Positions 17,620-26,003 of a stretch of 63,702 nucleotides of DNA are shown here, one piece after another. The translations under genes were made by a program, and so were the position numbers. Location of the stretch: positions 1-63,702 of the forward strand of contig CAYYOK010000007.1 of the NCBI GenBank assembly GCA_964473205.1, written 5' to 3'. The DNA is from CAYMRL01 sp964473205 (GTDB taxonomy: Bacteria > Deinococcota > Deinococci > Deinococcales > Trueperaceae). The notes under the pieces are model-generated. The model made no database searches and was not told the DNA's origin. It saw nothing but the letters and a program-made list of their open reading frames with translations. Every line of letters begins with the position of its first letter. Position 1 is the stretch's first letter.

Positions 17620-19359
17620 TTGATCGCGACACAGGCAGCGAGACGCCAGCGTCGAGGCCGGCCAGGACTCTGGCTCGGCCTCGGCCTGGCGTCACTGCTC
17701 GTCTTCCTGGTGCTGGTTCCTCTGCTGAGGATCCTGCTTGTCACGCTCGAAGACGGCGGCCTGAGCGTGTGGCGCGACGTCCTCACGGGCAGCATCGCGC
17801 GCAACCTCTTCTGGTTGCCGCTGCGCAACACGATGCTGATCGGCCTCCTGGTCGGCCTCGGCTCGACGCTGATCGGCGGGTTCCTGGCCTGGCTGGTGGT
17901 GCTGACCGACGTGCCAGGCCGCCGCCTCATCGGCACCCTGGCGAGCCTGCCGTTCGTCATCCCGAGCTTCGCGATCGCCCTCGCCTGGCAGGTGTTCTTC
18001 CGCAACCAACGCGTCGGAGGCTCGGTCGGGATACTCACCGAGCTGGGCATGAGCGTGCCCGACTGGCTGGCCTGGGGCTTCCTGCCCATCGTGCTGGTGC
18101 TGATCGCGCACTACTTCGCGCTCTCCTACATGCTCATCGCCGCCGGCCTGTCATCGGTGGGGGCCGAGCTCATCGAGGCAGCCGAGCTCACCGGCGCCCG
18201 GCGCGCTCGCATCCTGCGCGACGTGACCCTCGCCGTCGTCACGCCTTCGATCCTGGCCGGCGGGCTGCTGGCCTTCGCGGAGGGCGTCAGCAACTTCGCC
18301 ACCCCAGCGCTGCTCGGCCTGCCGGTCCGCTACCACACGCTCTCCACCCGCCTCTACGGGATGATCTCGACCGGCCAGGTCGAGCGCGGCTACGTGCTTG
18401 CCATCCTGCTGATCGTCATCGCGGCGGCGATCCTGTGGGTCGGCAACCGCTACGTGCGCGGCCGCCGCTCCTACGCGACCATCACGGGCAAGGGCTCGCG
18501 CATACGCCGCTTCGCGCTCGGGCGCTGGCGCTGGCCGCTGTTCGGCGCGGCGCTCGGCATCTGCCTCTTCACCACGGTGCTGCCGGGGCTAGCGCTGCTG
18601 CTGTCCAGCCTCTCCCAGCGGCGAGGGTCGGTGCTGTCCGGCCTGACGCTGCACTACTGGCTGGGCGCGTCGGATCCCGGCATCGCGCAGGGGCAGGCCG
18701 GAGTGCTGCGCAACCCGCAGGTGCTCTCTGCGATCAGCACCACCATTCTCTTGGGCCTGGTGGCCGCTGTCGTGGCCGTGCTCCTTGGGCTCCTGCTGGG
18801 CTACGTCACCTCGCGCCTCAGGGGCAGTTGGCTGGCCGACCTGATCAGCCAGCTCGCCTACCTGCCGATACTGATCCCCGGCATCGCGCTGGGAGCGGCG
18901 TACATCGCGCTCTTCGGCCAGTCGCTCGGACCGCTACCGGCGCTGTACGGCACCTTCGCGCTGCTGGTCATTGCCGGCGCGGCGTACAACCTGCCGTTCT
19001 CCTCCCAAGCCGGCGCCGCCGCCATGAACCAGGTGTCCGGCGACCTCGAGGAGGCCGCCAGGCTCAGCGGCGCCCGCCTCGTACGGCGGCTGAGGGACAT
19101 CTTCGTGCCCCTCACCGCTCCGGGCCTGATCGCCGGCGGCGTGCTGGTGTTCGTCAAGATGGTCCGCGACCTCTCGCTGGTGGTGCTCCTCTACACCCCG
19201 GCCACGCCGCTGCTGTCGGTGACGGCGTTCAGGTACGCCAACGAGGGGTTCCTGCAGTTCGCCAACGCCATCACGATGATCATCGCCACCATCTCGGTAG
19301 CCATGACGCTGCTGGCGCAGTACCTTCAAGGGAGGAGTCAGAGATGGGCCAAGCGGTGA
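17620..19359 (+). CDS. ABC transporter double permease (FbpB/AfuB type)
   Basis: This 579-residue membrane protein contains two fused permease modules with about twelve hydrophobic segments. Each half carries an EAA loop: ELIEAAELTGARRARILRDV at about 185 and DLEEAARLSGARLVRRLRDI at about 480. This duplicated single-chain permease is typical of Fe3+, AfuABC and aminoethylphosphonate importers. The start is a TTG at 17620, 10 bp after the previous stop, with only a weak AGGGA upstream; a later start would cut into the first segment. It overlaps the ATPase gene by 16 bp. Confidence 0.85.
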   Translation: MIATQAARRQRRGRPGLWLGLGLASLLVFLVLVPLLRILLVTLEDGGLSVWRDVLTGSIARNLFWLPLRNTMLIGLLVGLGSTLIGGFLAWLVVLTDVPGRRLIGTLASLPFVIPSFAIALAWQVFFRNQRVGGSVGILTELGMSVPDWLAWGFLPIVLVLIAHYFALSYMLIAAGLSSVGAELIEAAELTGARRARILRDVTLAVVTPSILAGGLLAFAEGVSNFATPALLGLPVRYHTLSTRLYGMISTGQVERGYVLAILLIVIAAAILWVGNRYVRGRRSYATITGKGSRIRRFALGRWRWPLFGAALGICLFTTVLPGLALLLSSLSQRRGSVLSGLTLHYWLGASDPGIAQGQAGVLRNPQVLSAISTTILLGLVAAVVAVLLGLLLGYVTSRLRGSWLADLISQLAYLPILIPGIALGAAYIALFGQSLGPLPALYGTFALLVIAGAAYNLPFSSQAGAAAMNQVSGDLEEAARLSGARLVRRLRDIFVPLTAPGLIAGGVLVFVKMVRDLSLVVLLYTPATPLLSVTAFRYANEGFLQFANAITMIIATISVAMTLLAQYLQGRSQRWAKR

Positions 19360-20474
19360 GCGTGCCTTCCCCGGAGCCCGCCGCGGCGCTAAGCGGGCAA
19401 CCCCGACCGGGGAGGGGCATCAGCGTCCACGGGCTGGACAAGTCGTTCGGGGACGGGGTCAAGGCGGTATCCAACGTCAGCTTCTCGGTGCCGGAGGGCT
19501 CCTTCCTGGTGCTGCTGGGACCCTCGGGCTGCGGCAAGACGACGATGCTGCGCATGCTGGCAGGCCTCGAGCATCCGACCGGGGGCGAGATCTGGTTCGA
19601 CGGCACGCTCGTCGCCAGCGGCAGCACCACGCTGGACCCGGCCAAGCGCGACGCCGGCCTGGTGTTCCAGAGCTACGCCCTCTGGCCCCATATGACGGTG
19701 CGAGGCAACGTAGAGTGGCCCCTCAAGGTGGCAGGCTGGCCCAGCGCGAGACGCACGACCAAGGCGAACGAGGTGCTGGCCATGCTCGGCATCCGTGACC
19801 TGGCCCAGCGCTACCCCAACGAGATCTCGGGAGGCCAGCAGCAGCGCGCCGCCATCGCCAGGACGCTCGCGCCGGGCCCGAAGATCCTGCTGTTCGACGA
19901 GCCGCTGTCGAACCTAGACGCCAAGCTGCGCCTCGAGATGCGCACCGAGCTGCTCAGGCTCCACCGCGTGACCGGAGCCACCAGCGTCTACGTCACGCAC
20001 GATCAGATCGAGGCGATGACGATGGCGAGCCACGTGGCAGTGATGAACCGCGGCGTGCTCGAGCAGTTCGGCTCGCCCGAGGAGCTGCTGTCCTCGCCGG
20101 CCAGCGCGTTCGTCGCCACCTTCCTCGGCACGCCACCGGGCAACCTGCTGCCCGTCGGCGTCGAGTCGGGCCGCTACCGCTTCGCGGACCTCGACCTCGG
20201 CCCCGCCAGCGGACACGGCACCTCGCGACAGCTCCTGTACCGCTCCGAGGACCTTTCGGTCCACGACGAGAGGCGCCCCGCGACCCTGCCCATCGAGCTG
20301 GCCGAGGTCACGCCGATGGCCGGCCGCTTCGTCGTCACCGGCTTCCATCAGAGCCAGCGGCTCACCGCCGTCGTCGACCGGCGCCCCAGCGCGACGCTCG
20401 GCTCCACCGTCTACCTAGCCTTTCCCCAAGCGCCCGCGGCTGTCTTCGATGACGAGGGGGCGCGTGACGCGTGA
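19344..20474 (+). CDS. ABC transporter ATP-binding protein
   Basis: This 376-residue ATPase has Walker A GPSGCGKTT (near residue 56), a Q-loop in VFQSYALWPHMTV, signature SGGQQQR, Walker B ILLFDEPLSNLD and H-loop VTHDQ. A C-terminal extension from about 245 forms a TOBE-type regulatory domain. It powers uptake through the adjoining double permease. A GGAGG lies eight bases before the ATG at 19344, inside the 3' end of the permease gene, so synthesis is coupled. Its own stop overlaps the phosphatase start as GTGA at 20471. Confidence 0.9.
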   Translation: MGQAVSVPSPEPAAALSGQPRPGRGISVHGLDKSFGDGVKAVSNVSFSVPEGSFLVLLGPSGCGKTTMLRMLAGLEHPTGGEIWFDGTLVASGSTTLDPAKRDAGLVFQSYALWPHMTVRGNVEWPLKVAGWPSARRTTKANEVLAMLGIRDLAQRYPNEISGGQQQRAAIARTLAPGPKILLFDEPLSNLDAKLRLEMRTELLRLHRVTGATSVYVTHDQIEAMTMASHVAVMNRGVLEQFGSPEELLSSPASAFVATFLGTPPGNLLPVGVESGRYRFADLDLGPASGHGTSRQLLYRSEDLSVHDERRPATLPIELAEVTPMAGRFVVTGFHQSQRLTAVVDRRPSATLGSTVYLAFPQAPAAVFDDEGARDA

Positions 20475-21103
20475 GGCGCCTTCTGTTCGTGCGTCACGGC
20501 GAAACCGTCTGGAACACCGAAGGGCGCCTGCAAGGTCAGGAGGACGTCCCTCTGTCGGCTCGCGGCATCGAGCAGGCGCGCGCCCTGGCGCCCATCGTGC
20601 AGGCGTTCAGCCCTGTCACCGTCGTCGCCTCCGATCTGCAGCGCACGCGGCAGACGGCTGAGGCGCTCGGCTACCCCGAGTACCAGCTCGACTCACGTCT
20701 GCGAGAGGCGCACCTCGGCTCCTGGGTCGGGCTGAGCGCCAGCGAGCTGTTGCTCTCCGACGCCGACGCCTACCTGGCGTGGCGCGACGGGATCCTGACC
20801 CCACCCAACGGCGAATCGTTCTCTCTCCTGGTGGAGCGGGTGCGCGAAGGCCTAGAACCACTTACCCGCGAGCCAGGTCCGCTGCTCATCGTCACCCACG
20901 GCGGCGTTGTCCGCGCCGCGCTCGCGCTACTGCTCGGCATCAGTCCCGATCGGGTCGTGGCCGTCAGCCCCGCCAGCCTCACCATCATCGATCTGCCGGC
21001 CGACACTACGCACGGCTCGGAGCCGGTCGGGTTGAGCAGCGGCGCCAGGCTGCACAGCCTGAACATCACGGGTTACAGTGCCTTGGGGCCCGCGCCGGAC
21101 TAG
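20471..21103 (+). CDS. Histidine phosphatase family protein
   Basis: This 210-residue member of the histidine (phosphoglycerate mutase-like) phosphatases has the phosphohistidine motif LLFVRHGETVWN at residues 4-15, the second catalytic stretch ASDLQRTRQTAEAL near 55, a Glu in LREAHLGSW near 80 and the distal His in LLIVTHGGVVRA near 142. These proteins dephosphorylate sugar phosphates, alpha-ribazole phosphate or similar. Being the last gene of the RpiR/ABC operon with GTGA coupling, it probably acts on the imported phosphorylated compound or its product; that assignment is inference. Confidence 0.85.
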   Translation: MRRLLFVRHGETVWNTEGRLQGQEDVPLSARGIEQARALAPIVQAFSPVTVVASDLQRTRQTAEALGYPEYQLDSRLREAHLGSWVGLSASELLLSDADAYLAWRDGILTPPNGESFSLLVERVREGLEPLTREPGPLLIVTHGGVVRAALALLLGISPDRVVAVSPASLTIIDLPADTTHGSEPVGLSSGARLHSLNITGYSALGPAPD

Positions 21104-21114
21104 GTGTCTGGAAC

Positions 21115-21777
21115 CTAAGACCTCAGCTCGCCACGTTCCCGAGCGACGGGCAAGCCCCACCCTCGCCTTATCGCCGCCATCCGCAGCCCGAAGCACACCA
21201 GACCTCCAGCCAACGCCGTGATGACGATCGGCAGGTCGAGTAGGTGACCGGCGACCACGACGACGGCTCCTGCCAGCGCCGCGACGGCGTAAAGATCGGC
21301 CTTGAGGACCGCGGGGATCTCTGACAGCAGCACATCGCGCGCGACGCCCCCACCGATCCCCGTCAGCATCCCGAGCAGCGCCGCCATGACTGGGCTCAGC
21401 CCGAACGCCAACGCCTTCTGAGTCCCGGCGACGGCGAAGAGGGCGAGGCCCATCGCATCCAGCATCCGCACGGGCTTGCCGAGCCGCTCGATCAGCGCCG
21501 GCCACATGAAGTTGAGCAGCCCCGCCGCGACGGCAACAGCCAGGTAGCGCCAGTCGACGAGGGCGGCGGGCGGCACGGCTCCGATCAGCACGTCGCGCGT
21601 GATGCCGCCGAAGGTGGCCGCCGCGAACGCCAGCACCAGCACACCGAAGAGGTCGAGCCTGCGCCTGATGCCCGCCATCGCACCGCTGAGCGCGAACGCG
21701 AAGGTGCCGCCGAGATCCAAGACGAGCACCAGCGTACGCAACAGTTGATCCGAGACCAGCGGCTCTACCAGGGGCAC
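21115..21777 (-). CDS. TRIC (UPF0126/YadS-type) membrane channel protein
   Basis: This 220-residue protein has seven hydrophobic segments and the two repeated signatures of the bacterial TRIC/UPF0126 family: ATFGGITRDVLIGAVP near residue 55 and GIGGGVARDVLLSEIP near residue 145. Prokaryotic TRIC proteins are homotrimeric cation channels. The start is a GTG at 21777 with TAGAGT six bases upstream, so the message is probably leaderless. Its 3' end lies 11 bp from the convergent phosphatase gene. Confidence 0.9.
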   Translation of the reverse strand: MPLVEPLVSDQLLRTLVLVLDLGGTFAFALSGAMAGIRRRLDLFGVLVLAFAAATFGGITRDVLIGAVPPAALVDWRYLAVAVAAGLLNFMWPALIERLGKPVRMLDAMGLALFAVAGTQKALAFGLSPVMAALLGMLTGIGGGVARDVLLSEIPAVLKADLYAVAALAGAVVVVAGHLLDLPIVITALAGGLVCFGLRMAAIRRGWGLPVARERGELRS

Positions 21778-21815
21778 GCAGCCACTCTATCCGTCAGGCA
21801 GTAGTCAGACGCTGC

Positions 21816-22274
21816 TCAACGACCGTAACGCTCGAAACGCGTCCACGGCCACGCCTCGATGAGCCACGCGAGGACCGCGTCGGCGAGCGAAGTATCCAGC
21901 TCGCTGCGGTCTGCACGGACCCAAGACTGCACGCTGACGTCAGATTCAGGTGAGCGGCTCGGGTAGAGGTAGACGCAGCCGATCACGTCGCCGTCTTCAG
22001 GGTCGAGCACCGTGAACGTGAAGCCTCTCCTCGCGGCGAAGTCTGCGGCGTGACGGTTCAGGTCCGCGAGGTTCGCCTCGAGGCTCATCCCTTCGAGCGG
22101 TGGCCATCTGCCGTCCGGGTAGCCAGGAGTGTTCCTGATGTGCTCGATGCTCGAGGTCCACGCCGCGAGATCGGACTCGTTGTGCTGCGGTCCGAGCGGC
22201 TCGAGTCGGAACCGTTCGGTCGCCAGGTATGTGGGCGGGGCGAAATCAGACGGCACGAAAGAGCTCGAGGGCAT
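21816..22274 (-). CDS. GNAT family acetyltransferase
   Basis: This protein of 152 residues shows the GNAT pattern: YLATERFRLEPLGPQHNESD at the start, GFTFTVLDPEDGDVIGCVYLYPS (beta 2-4) near residue 90 and a C-terminal helix with DAVLAWLIEAWPW. The usual acetyl-CoA loop (R/Q-x-x-G-x-G/A) is poorly conserved (VRADRSELDTSL), so activity is uncertain. The ATG at 22274 is preferred over 22298 because TACAGT lies five bases upstream, giving a leaderless start. It is a stand-alone gene. Confidence 0.75.
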   Translation of the reverse strand: MPSSSFVPSDFAPPTYLATERFRLEPLGPQHNESDLAAWTSSIEHIRNTPGYPDGRWPPLEGMSLEANLADLNRHAADFAARRGFTFTVLDPEDGDVIGCVYLYPSRSPESDVSVQSWVRADRSELDTSLADAVLAWLIEAWPWTRFERYGR

Positions 22275-22425
22275 GATGGACTGTAACCGGCAGGCCATCG
22301 GAACCGTAAGGTGACGGGGCGCGCATCACGACTCATCTCGACCATCCTTAGGCCTGAGATACTGCCGGAAGAAATCTCCCTGACCCTACCGGGGCCGAGG
22401 TTACGGCGTCGAAGGAGCCGACGCG

Positions 22426-22902
22426 ATGCGAGAACCGGAGCACGCAAGATTCGAGATCGAAGGCGCCGGGTTGGCCGTCCGCCTTGCGGGAGACAATGAG
22501 AAGCCGGCGCTCCTCCTGATTCACGGCTTTCCCAGCTCGTCGAGTTCATTCCGCAACGTGATCAGCTTCCTCTCGCGAGATCGCTTCGTGATCGCCCCTG
22601 ATCTTCCCGGCCGTCTAGAGACGCAGCGTGCGCTGGTGCTCGACTACCGCAGCCATTTCGCTCAGTTCGGTGAGATCGCTGACTACCTGGCTCGCTGGCA
22701 GCCCTCCGCACTCATGCTTTGGGGGCGACACGACGCTTTCTTCGACCTAGAGGAGACCCTCGCCTGGATGAGGGCGCTCCCTCGCATGGAGGCGCACATC
22801 CTCGACGGCCCGCACTCTCTGCTCGAGACCCGCGCGGCGGAATGCGCCGAGCTCATGCGCGCCTTCATCACGAATCGGCGCGGCACGAGAACGACAGGCT
22901 AA
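22426..22902 (+). pseudogene. Alpha/beta hydrolase with in-frame internal deletion
   Basis: The 158-residue frame starts like an epoxide hydrolase-type alpha/beta hydrolase (LLIHGFPSSSSSFRNVI, FVIAPDLPG near residue 63). It then jumps straight to the C-terminal part (LVLDYRSHFAQF, ALMLWGRHDAFFD, HILDGPHSLLET). The segment carrying the nucleophile elbow GxSxG and the cap, about 100 residues in normal family members, is missing at about residue 65, with the frame preserved. The acid and histidine regions remain. Without the nucleophile it should be inactive. It sits 4 bp upstream of tspO. Confidence 0.6.
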
Positions 22903-22906
22903 CCCC

Positions 22907-23395
22907 ATGTCGACCCGCAGCAGCCTCATAGGGCTCGTAGCGTGGCTGGCGCTGACCTTCTCGGCGGCTTTCGTCGGCGGCGTCGCGACGATGGAGGCTG
23001 GCTCCTTCTACGCATCGTTGACTCGCCCGGCTTGGGCGCCACCGGCCTGGTTGTTCGCGCCGGCTTGGACGGTGCTGTACGCGCTGATGGCTGTGGCGGC
23101 CTGGCTGGTTTGGCGCACAGGGGGCTTCAGCCGAGCCCGCGCCGCGCTCGGGCTGTTCGTCGTACAGCTAGCCGTCAACGCCCTGTGGAGCTGGCTCTTC
23201 TTCGCTTGGCGGCTGGGTACCTGGTCGATGGTAGACATCGCGCTGCTGTGGGTGCTGGTCGCCGCCACGATCGGCATGTTCTGGAGAGTCAGGCCGCTGG
23301 CGGGGGCGCTGCTCTTGCCCTACTTGCTGTGGATCAGCTACGCAGCGGCACTCAACCTCTCCCTGTGGCGACTCAACTCGCAGGTCCTCGGGTAA
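22907..23395 (+). CDS. tspO: TspO/MBR family protein
   Basis: This 162-residue membrane protein has five hydrophobic segments, the TspO/peripheral benzodiazepine receptor topology. Typical residues are present: LTRPAWAPPAWLFAPAWTVLYALM (about 38-61), AVNALWSWLFF near 100 and the C-terminal YAAALNLSLWRLN. Bacterial TspO binds porphyrins and takes part in stress or light responses. The ATG at 22907 follows the hydrolase remnant by 4 bp, so the two probably share a message. Downstream is a DinB fragment. Confidence 0.9.
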   Translation: MSTRSSLIGLVAWLALTFSAAFVGGVATMEAGSFYASLTRPAWAPPAWLFAPAWTVLYALMAVAAWLVWRTGGFSRARAALGLFVVQLAVNALWSWLFFAWRLGTWSMVDIALLWVLVAATIGMFWRVRPLAGALLLPYLLWISYAAALNLSLWRLNSQVLG

Positions 23396-23476
23396 GTACG
23401 AAGAGGCAGTTCTCGTCGAGAACGCCTATCGTTGCGCCGCTGGTTCCGAGGCTGGGCCGCGATGTCCGACGCACGG

Positions 23477-23544
23477 TGGGCGAAAGCGTCGCCCAGGCGC
23501 TGCATCATGCGCGCGTGCGCCGCGAGCGGATCAGGGGTGGATAG
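23477..23544 (+). pseudogene. DinB gene fragment
   Basis: The frame ending at TAG 23542-23544 reads GESVAQALHHARVRRERIRGG. This is the same as VVAQALHHACAHREQIRGG in the intact DinB gene at 25497, and the bases GTCGCCCAGGCGCTGCATCATG are identical in both. Only about 22 codons remain. The rest of 23396-23581 is featureless. Confidence 0.55.
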
Positions 23545-23581
23545 GCGGATCGGCCAGACCAGCCGACCTGTTCTCCTCGAA

Positions 23582-24442
23582 TCATCGGGGCCCTGTAGCG
23601 GTCGGCCAAGGCAGCTTCACGCCGTCCAACCTGCCCTCCAGCGCCCGCCGGTAGCGGCTCACCGAGCGGCGCACGACCTCCTTCGCTCCGCCGGGCACCA
23701 CCGCCCGACGCCAACCGCCGTAGATCCTGTCGAACTCGAACGGCTCTACCGCCGCTCCGACGCGCTCCACCTCTCTCGCCGGCAACGGGACCTGGTTGGG
23801 ATACGAGTACATGAACGACACGAAGCGCAAGTCTGGAACGACGCGGATGATGTCGGAAGTCAGCAGTACGCCGCGTCCCTCGGCACCTGCCGCCCAATGC
23901 AGCACCGTCCCGCCGGCGAAGTGGCCGCCGGCCCTGATCAGCGTCACACCGCCCGCCAGGGAGAGGTTCTCGCCATCCCAGAACTCGATACGTTCGCTGG
24001 GGTGGGTGACATGCTCACGGTCAGCAGCGTGCAGCAGGACCTTAGCGCTCAGTGCCGCGGCGAACAGGGCCACCCCGGTATAGAAGTGCGGGTGCGAGAC
24101 CGCGATCGCGTCGACACCGCCGAGGGAACCGAGGCGCTCGAGCCCAGCGCCGGTCAGGAGCGGCAGACAGTCCCACAGGACGTTCCCCTCCCGTGTCCTG
24201 ATCAGCAGCGCGCGCTGACCGATCGCTACTTGCGGCTCCACTCCGACCTCCCACAGGTCAGGCTCGGGCTCGGCGAACCAGTGCGAGTGATCGTCGACGA
24301 GGGCCGAATGGCGCGTCCACGCCTGACCGCCTGGCGGCACGTACTGGCGCTCGTCCGCACAGATCGGGCAGACGTTGGGTGGGGCGTCGCCCTGCAAGTA
24401 GTGCGCGCCGCAGGTAAGGCAGATATGGGGATCGTCGATCAC
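23582..24442 (-). CDS. Metallo-beta-lactamase fold protein with N-terminal zinc ribbon
   Basis: This 286-residue protein begins with a rubredoxin-like zinc knuckle (ICLTCGAHY and NVCPICADE, residues about 7-30). A metallo-beta-lactamase-type fold follows: ALLIRTREGNVLWDCLPLL near 75, AIAVSHPHFYTGVALF near 112, GGHFAGGTVLHW near 170 and GVLLTSDII near 190. The metal motif HxHxDH is altered to HPHFYT, keeping both His but not the Asp-His pair, so a dinuclear site is doubtful. The GTG at 24442 is chosen because AGGAGG lies eight bases upstream; the GTG at 24451 overlaps that site. No neighbour indicates a substrate. Confidence 0.75.
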   Translation of the reverse strand: MIDDPHICLTCGAHYLQGDAPPNVCPICADERQYVPPGGQAWTRHSALVDDHSHWFAEPEPDLWEVGVEPQVAIGQRALLIRTREGNVLWDCLPLLTGAGLERLGSLGGVDAIAVSHPHFYTGVALFAAALSAKVLLHAADREHVTHPSERIEFWDGENLSLAGGVTLIRAGGHFAGGTVLHWAAGAEGRGVLLTSDIIRVVPDLRFVSFMYSYPNQVPLPAREVERVGAAVEPFEFDRIYGGWRRAVVPGGAKEVVRRSVSRYRRALEGRLDGVKLPWPTATGPR

Positions 24443-24608
24443 GGTCGGCACCTCCTAGGTCTGCTTGCCCGGTCTGCTTGCCGCGCGCTCGAACGGAGCG
24501 CTAAGGCCTGCTCGACCTTAGCCCAGGCAGTAGGACGGCCTCGATCAGCGCGACACAGCAGAGACTGCGAAGGCCGAGTCGATCCCGGCACCGGCTATAG
24601 TTCGCCTG

Positions 24609-25055
24609 GTGGCCAAGCACGAGATCGCGATCACGAAGCGGTATCCGGCACCGGTCGGCGAGGTCTACAGAGCCTGGACGGATCCGGCCAAGATGCGTCA
24701 GTGGCTGGCGAACAGGGTCGATGCTGATGTCAGGGTCGGCGGCCGTTACCGCTTCGAGAACGACGGGGACGACGGTGCGATGTACGTCCACACCGGGGAG
24801 TACCTAGCCCTCGAGCCTGATCACCGGGTACTTCAGACCTTCAGGGCGGGCAACGCTGACACGGACATCGGGGCCGAGAGCCCGTATCTCGACGAGTACA
24901 TCGAGGTCGTCCTAACCCCTGTCGGGCCGAACGAGACAAGCCTGAGCTTCACCAACGGATGGGATGGCGACGCGCTGAGCGAGGCGGATCGAGCCGCAAC
25001 CGCGGATGCCTGGTCAGCGTGGCTCGACCAGCTCGTTCGCGCCCTGCCGACCTGA
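24609..25055 (+). CDS. SRPBCC/AHSA1 domain protein
   Basis: This 148-residue protein carries a START-like AHSA1 domain: EIAITKRYPAPVGEVYRAW then TDPAKMRQWLA, DVRVGGRYRFEN near residue 40 and a C-terminal helix with AWSAWLDQLVRAL. Such proteins have a hydrophobic pocket, but their ligands are mostly unknown. TATAGT lies seven bases before the GTG start, so the message is probably leaderless. A paralogue is at 26536, in a run of small stress-type genes. Its 3' end is 5 bp from the convergent MmcQ/YjbR gene. Confidence 0.85.
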   Translation: MAKHEIAITKRYPAPVGEVYRAWTDPAKMRQWLANRVDADVRVGGRYRFENDGDDGAMYVHTGEYLALEPDHRVLQTFRAGNADTDIGAESPYLDEYIEVVLTPVGPNETSLSFTNGWDGDALSEADRAATADAWSAWLDQLVRALPT

Positions 25056-25060
25056 TGTCG

Positions 25061-25450
25061 TCAAAGCCTGGGCGGACGAAAACGACCATCGCTCTCATCG
25101 AACTGGGCAAGGAGGCGAGGCGGGCACACCTCTCTGTAGGCCTCTATCAGTAACCCTTCGAGCTCGCGCCGGTCGATCTCGCCATCTAGGTACACCCCCA
25201 ACCAGCCGCGGTGGCCGACGTACGGCGGGCGGAAGTACCGCTCCGGGTCGGCGGCGATGAGAGCCTCCTGCGCGCCGGGAGGCGCGGCGCACCAGGCGTG
25301 TGGCCGCTCGACGTCGTGATGGCTCCTGTGAAAGGTCGCGAACTGCTTCTTGCCCTGCACGAACCAGGCCGGATGGCCGTGGCTGAGCCGCTCCTCGACC
25401 TCGGGGAACGACTGGCAGATGCTCCGCACGAGCGTCTCGGCTGCAGTCAT
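25061..25450 (-). CDS. MmcQ/YjbR family protein
   Basis: This 129-residue protein of the MmcQ/YjbR (CyaY-like fold) family starts ETLVRSICQSFPEVEERLSHG and contains HPAWFVQGKKQFATF, RYFRPPYVGHRGWLGVYLD and the C-terminal LIEAYREVCPPRLL. Relatives are called DNA-binding from structural hints only; a function is not established. It reads toward the SRPBCC gene and lies back to back with the DinB gene at 25497, with 46 bp between starts. Confidence 0.85.
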   Translation of the reverse strand: MTAAETLVRSICQSFPEVEERLSHGHPAWFVQGKKQFATFHRSHHDVERPHAWCAAPPGAQEALIAADPERYFRPPYVGHRGWLGVYLDGEIDRRELEGLLIEAYREVCPPRLLAQFDESDGRFRPPRL

Positions 25451-25496
25451 GCCTCACGGTAGCGCGTCTTCAGCGCTCCTCCCCTACCATGGGCCC

Positions 25497-26003
25497 ATGA
25501 ACCAACTGCTGCTCGAGTCGTTCAGGCACAGCGCCTGGGCGACCCAGACGCTGATCGACACGTTCAGGCAGCTACCTGCCGCAGACCTGGAGCGGCCCGC
25601 CAGGGGTTTCGGCAGCCTGATCGCGACCCTCAACCACGTGGTCGCCTCTGATGCGCGTTACCTCGCGCGCCTGTCAGGCGTGACGGCGGCGTGGATCGAG
25701 GCCAGAGAGGTGACCTCGGACCTGGACGTCCTCCAGGCTCGAGCCGGCGAGGCGGCGCAAGCCTGGGAGCGCCTCTTGACGGCTCCCTTCGACGGGGAGC
25801 GGCTGCTCTCGCTGGACGCAGGCAAGTACGTGTGCCACGCCTCGGTGGTCGTCGCCCAGGCGCTGCATCATGCCTGCGCGCACCGCGAGCAGATCCGCGG
25901 CGGCTTGGCGGACATCGGCGTCAAGACCCGCGACCTCCAGCCGTGGGAGTACGCGCTCGCCACCGGCAGAGCGCGCTGGCAGGAGGCGCCTGAAGGTCAG
26001 TGA
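25497..26003 (+). CDS. DinB family protein
   Basis: This 168-residue four-helix-bundle protein of the DinB/YfiT family has candidate metal-site histidines in ATLNHVVASDARYL (near 46) and in VAQALHHACAHREQIRGG (about 123-140), the usual H...HxxxH spacing. Many relatives are thiol-dependent S-transferases or uncharacterised stress proteins. TACCAT lies six bases before the ATG, giving a leaderless start. Its stop overlaps the next gene as GTGA at 26000. A fragment of a close paralogue lies at 23477. Confidence 0.85.
   Translation: MNQLLLESFRHSAWATQTLIDTFRQLPAADLERPARGFGSLIATLNHVVASDARYLARLSGVTAAWIEAREVTSDLDVLQARAGEAAQAWERLLTAPFDGERLLSLDAGKYVCHASVVVAQALHHACAHREQIRGGLADIGVKTRDLQPWEYALATGRARWQEAPEGQ

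Noticed and set aside
17769..19343. N-terminal 525 codons joined to the ABC ATPase in one frame
   Set aside because: Shadow of the permease gene; the ATPase begins at the ATG at 19344 with its own ribosome site.
16494..20474. Ferric iron transporter annotation for the ABC genes
   Set aside because: No iron-binding tyrosine pair was recognised and the neighbours are an SIS-domain regulator and a phosphatase.
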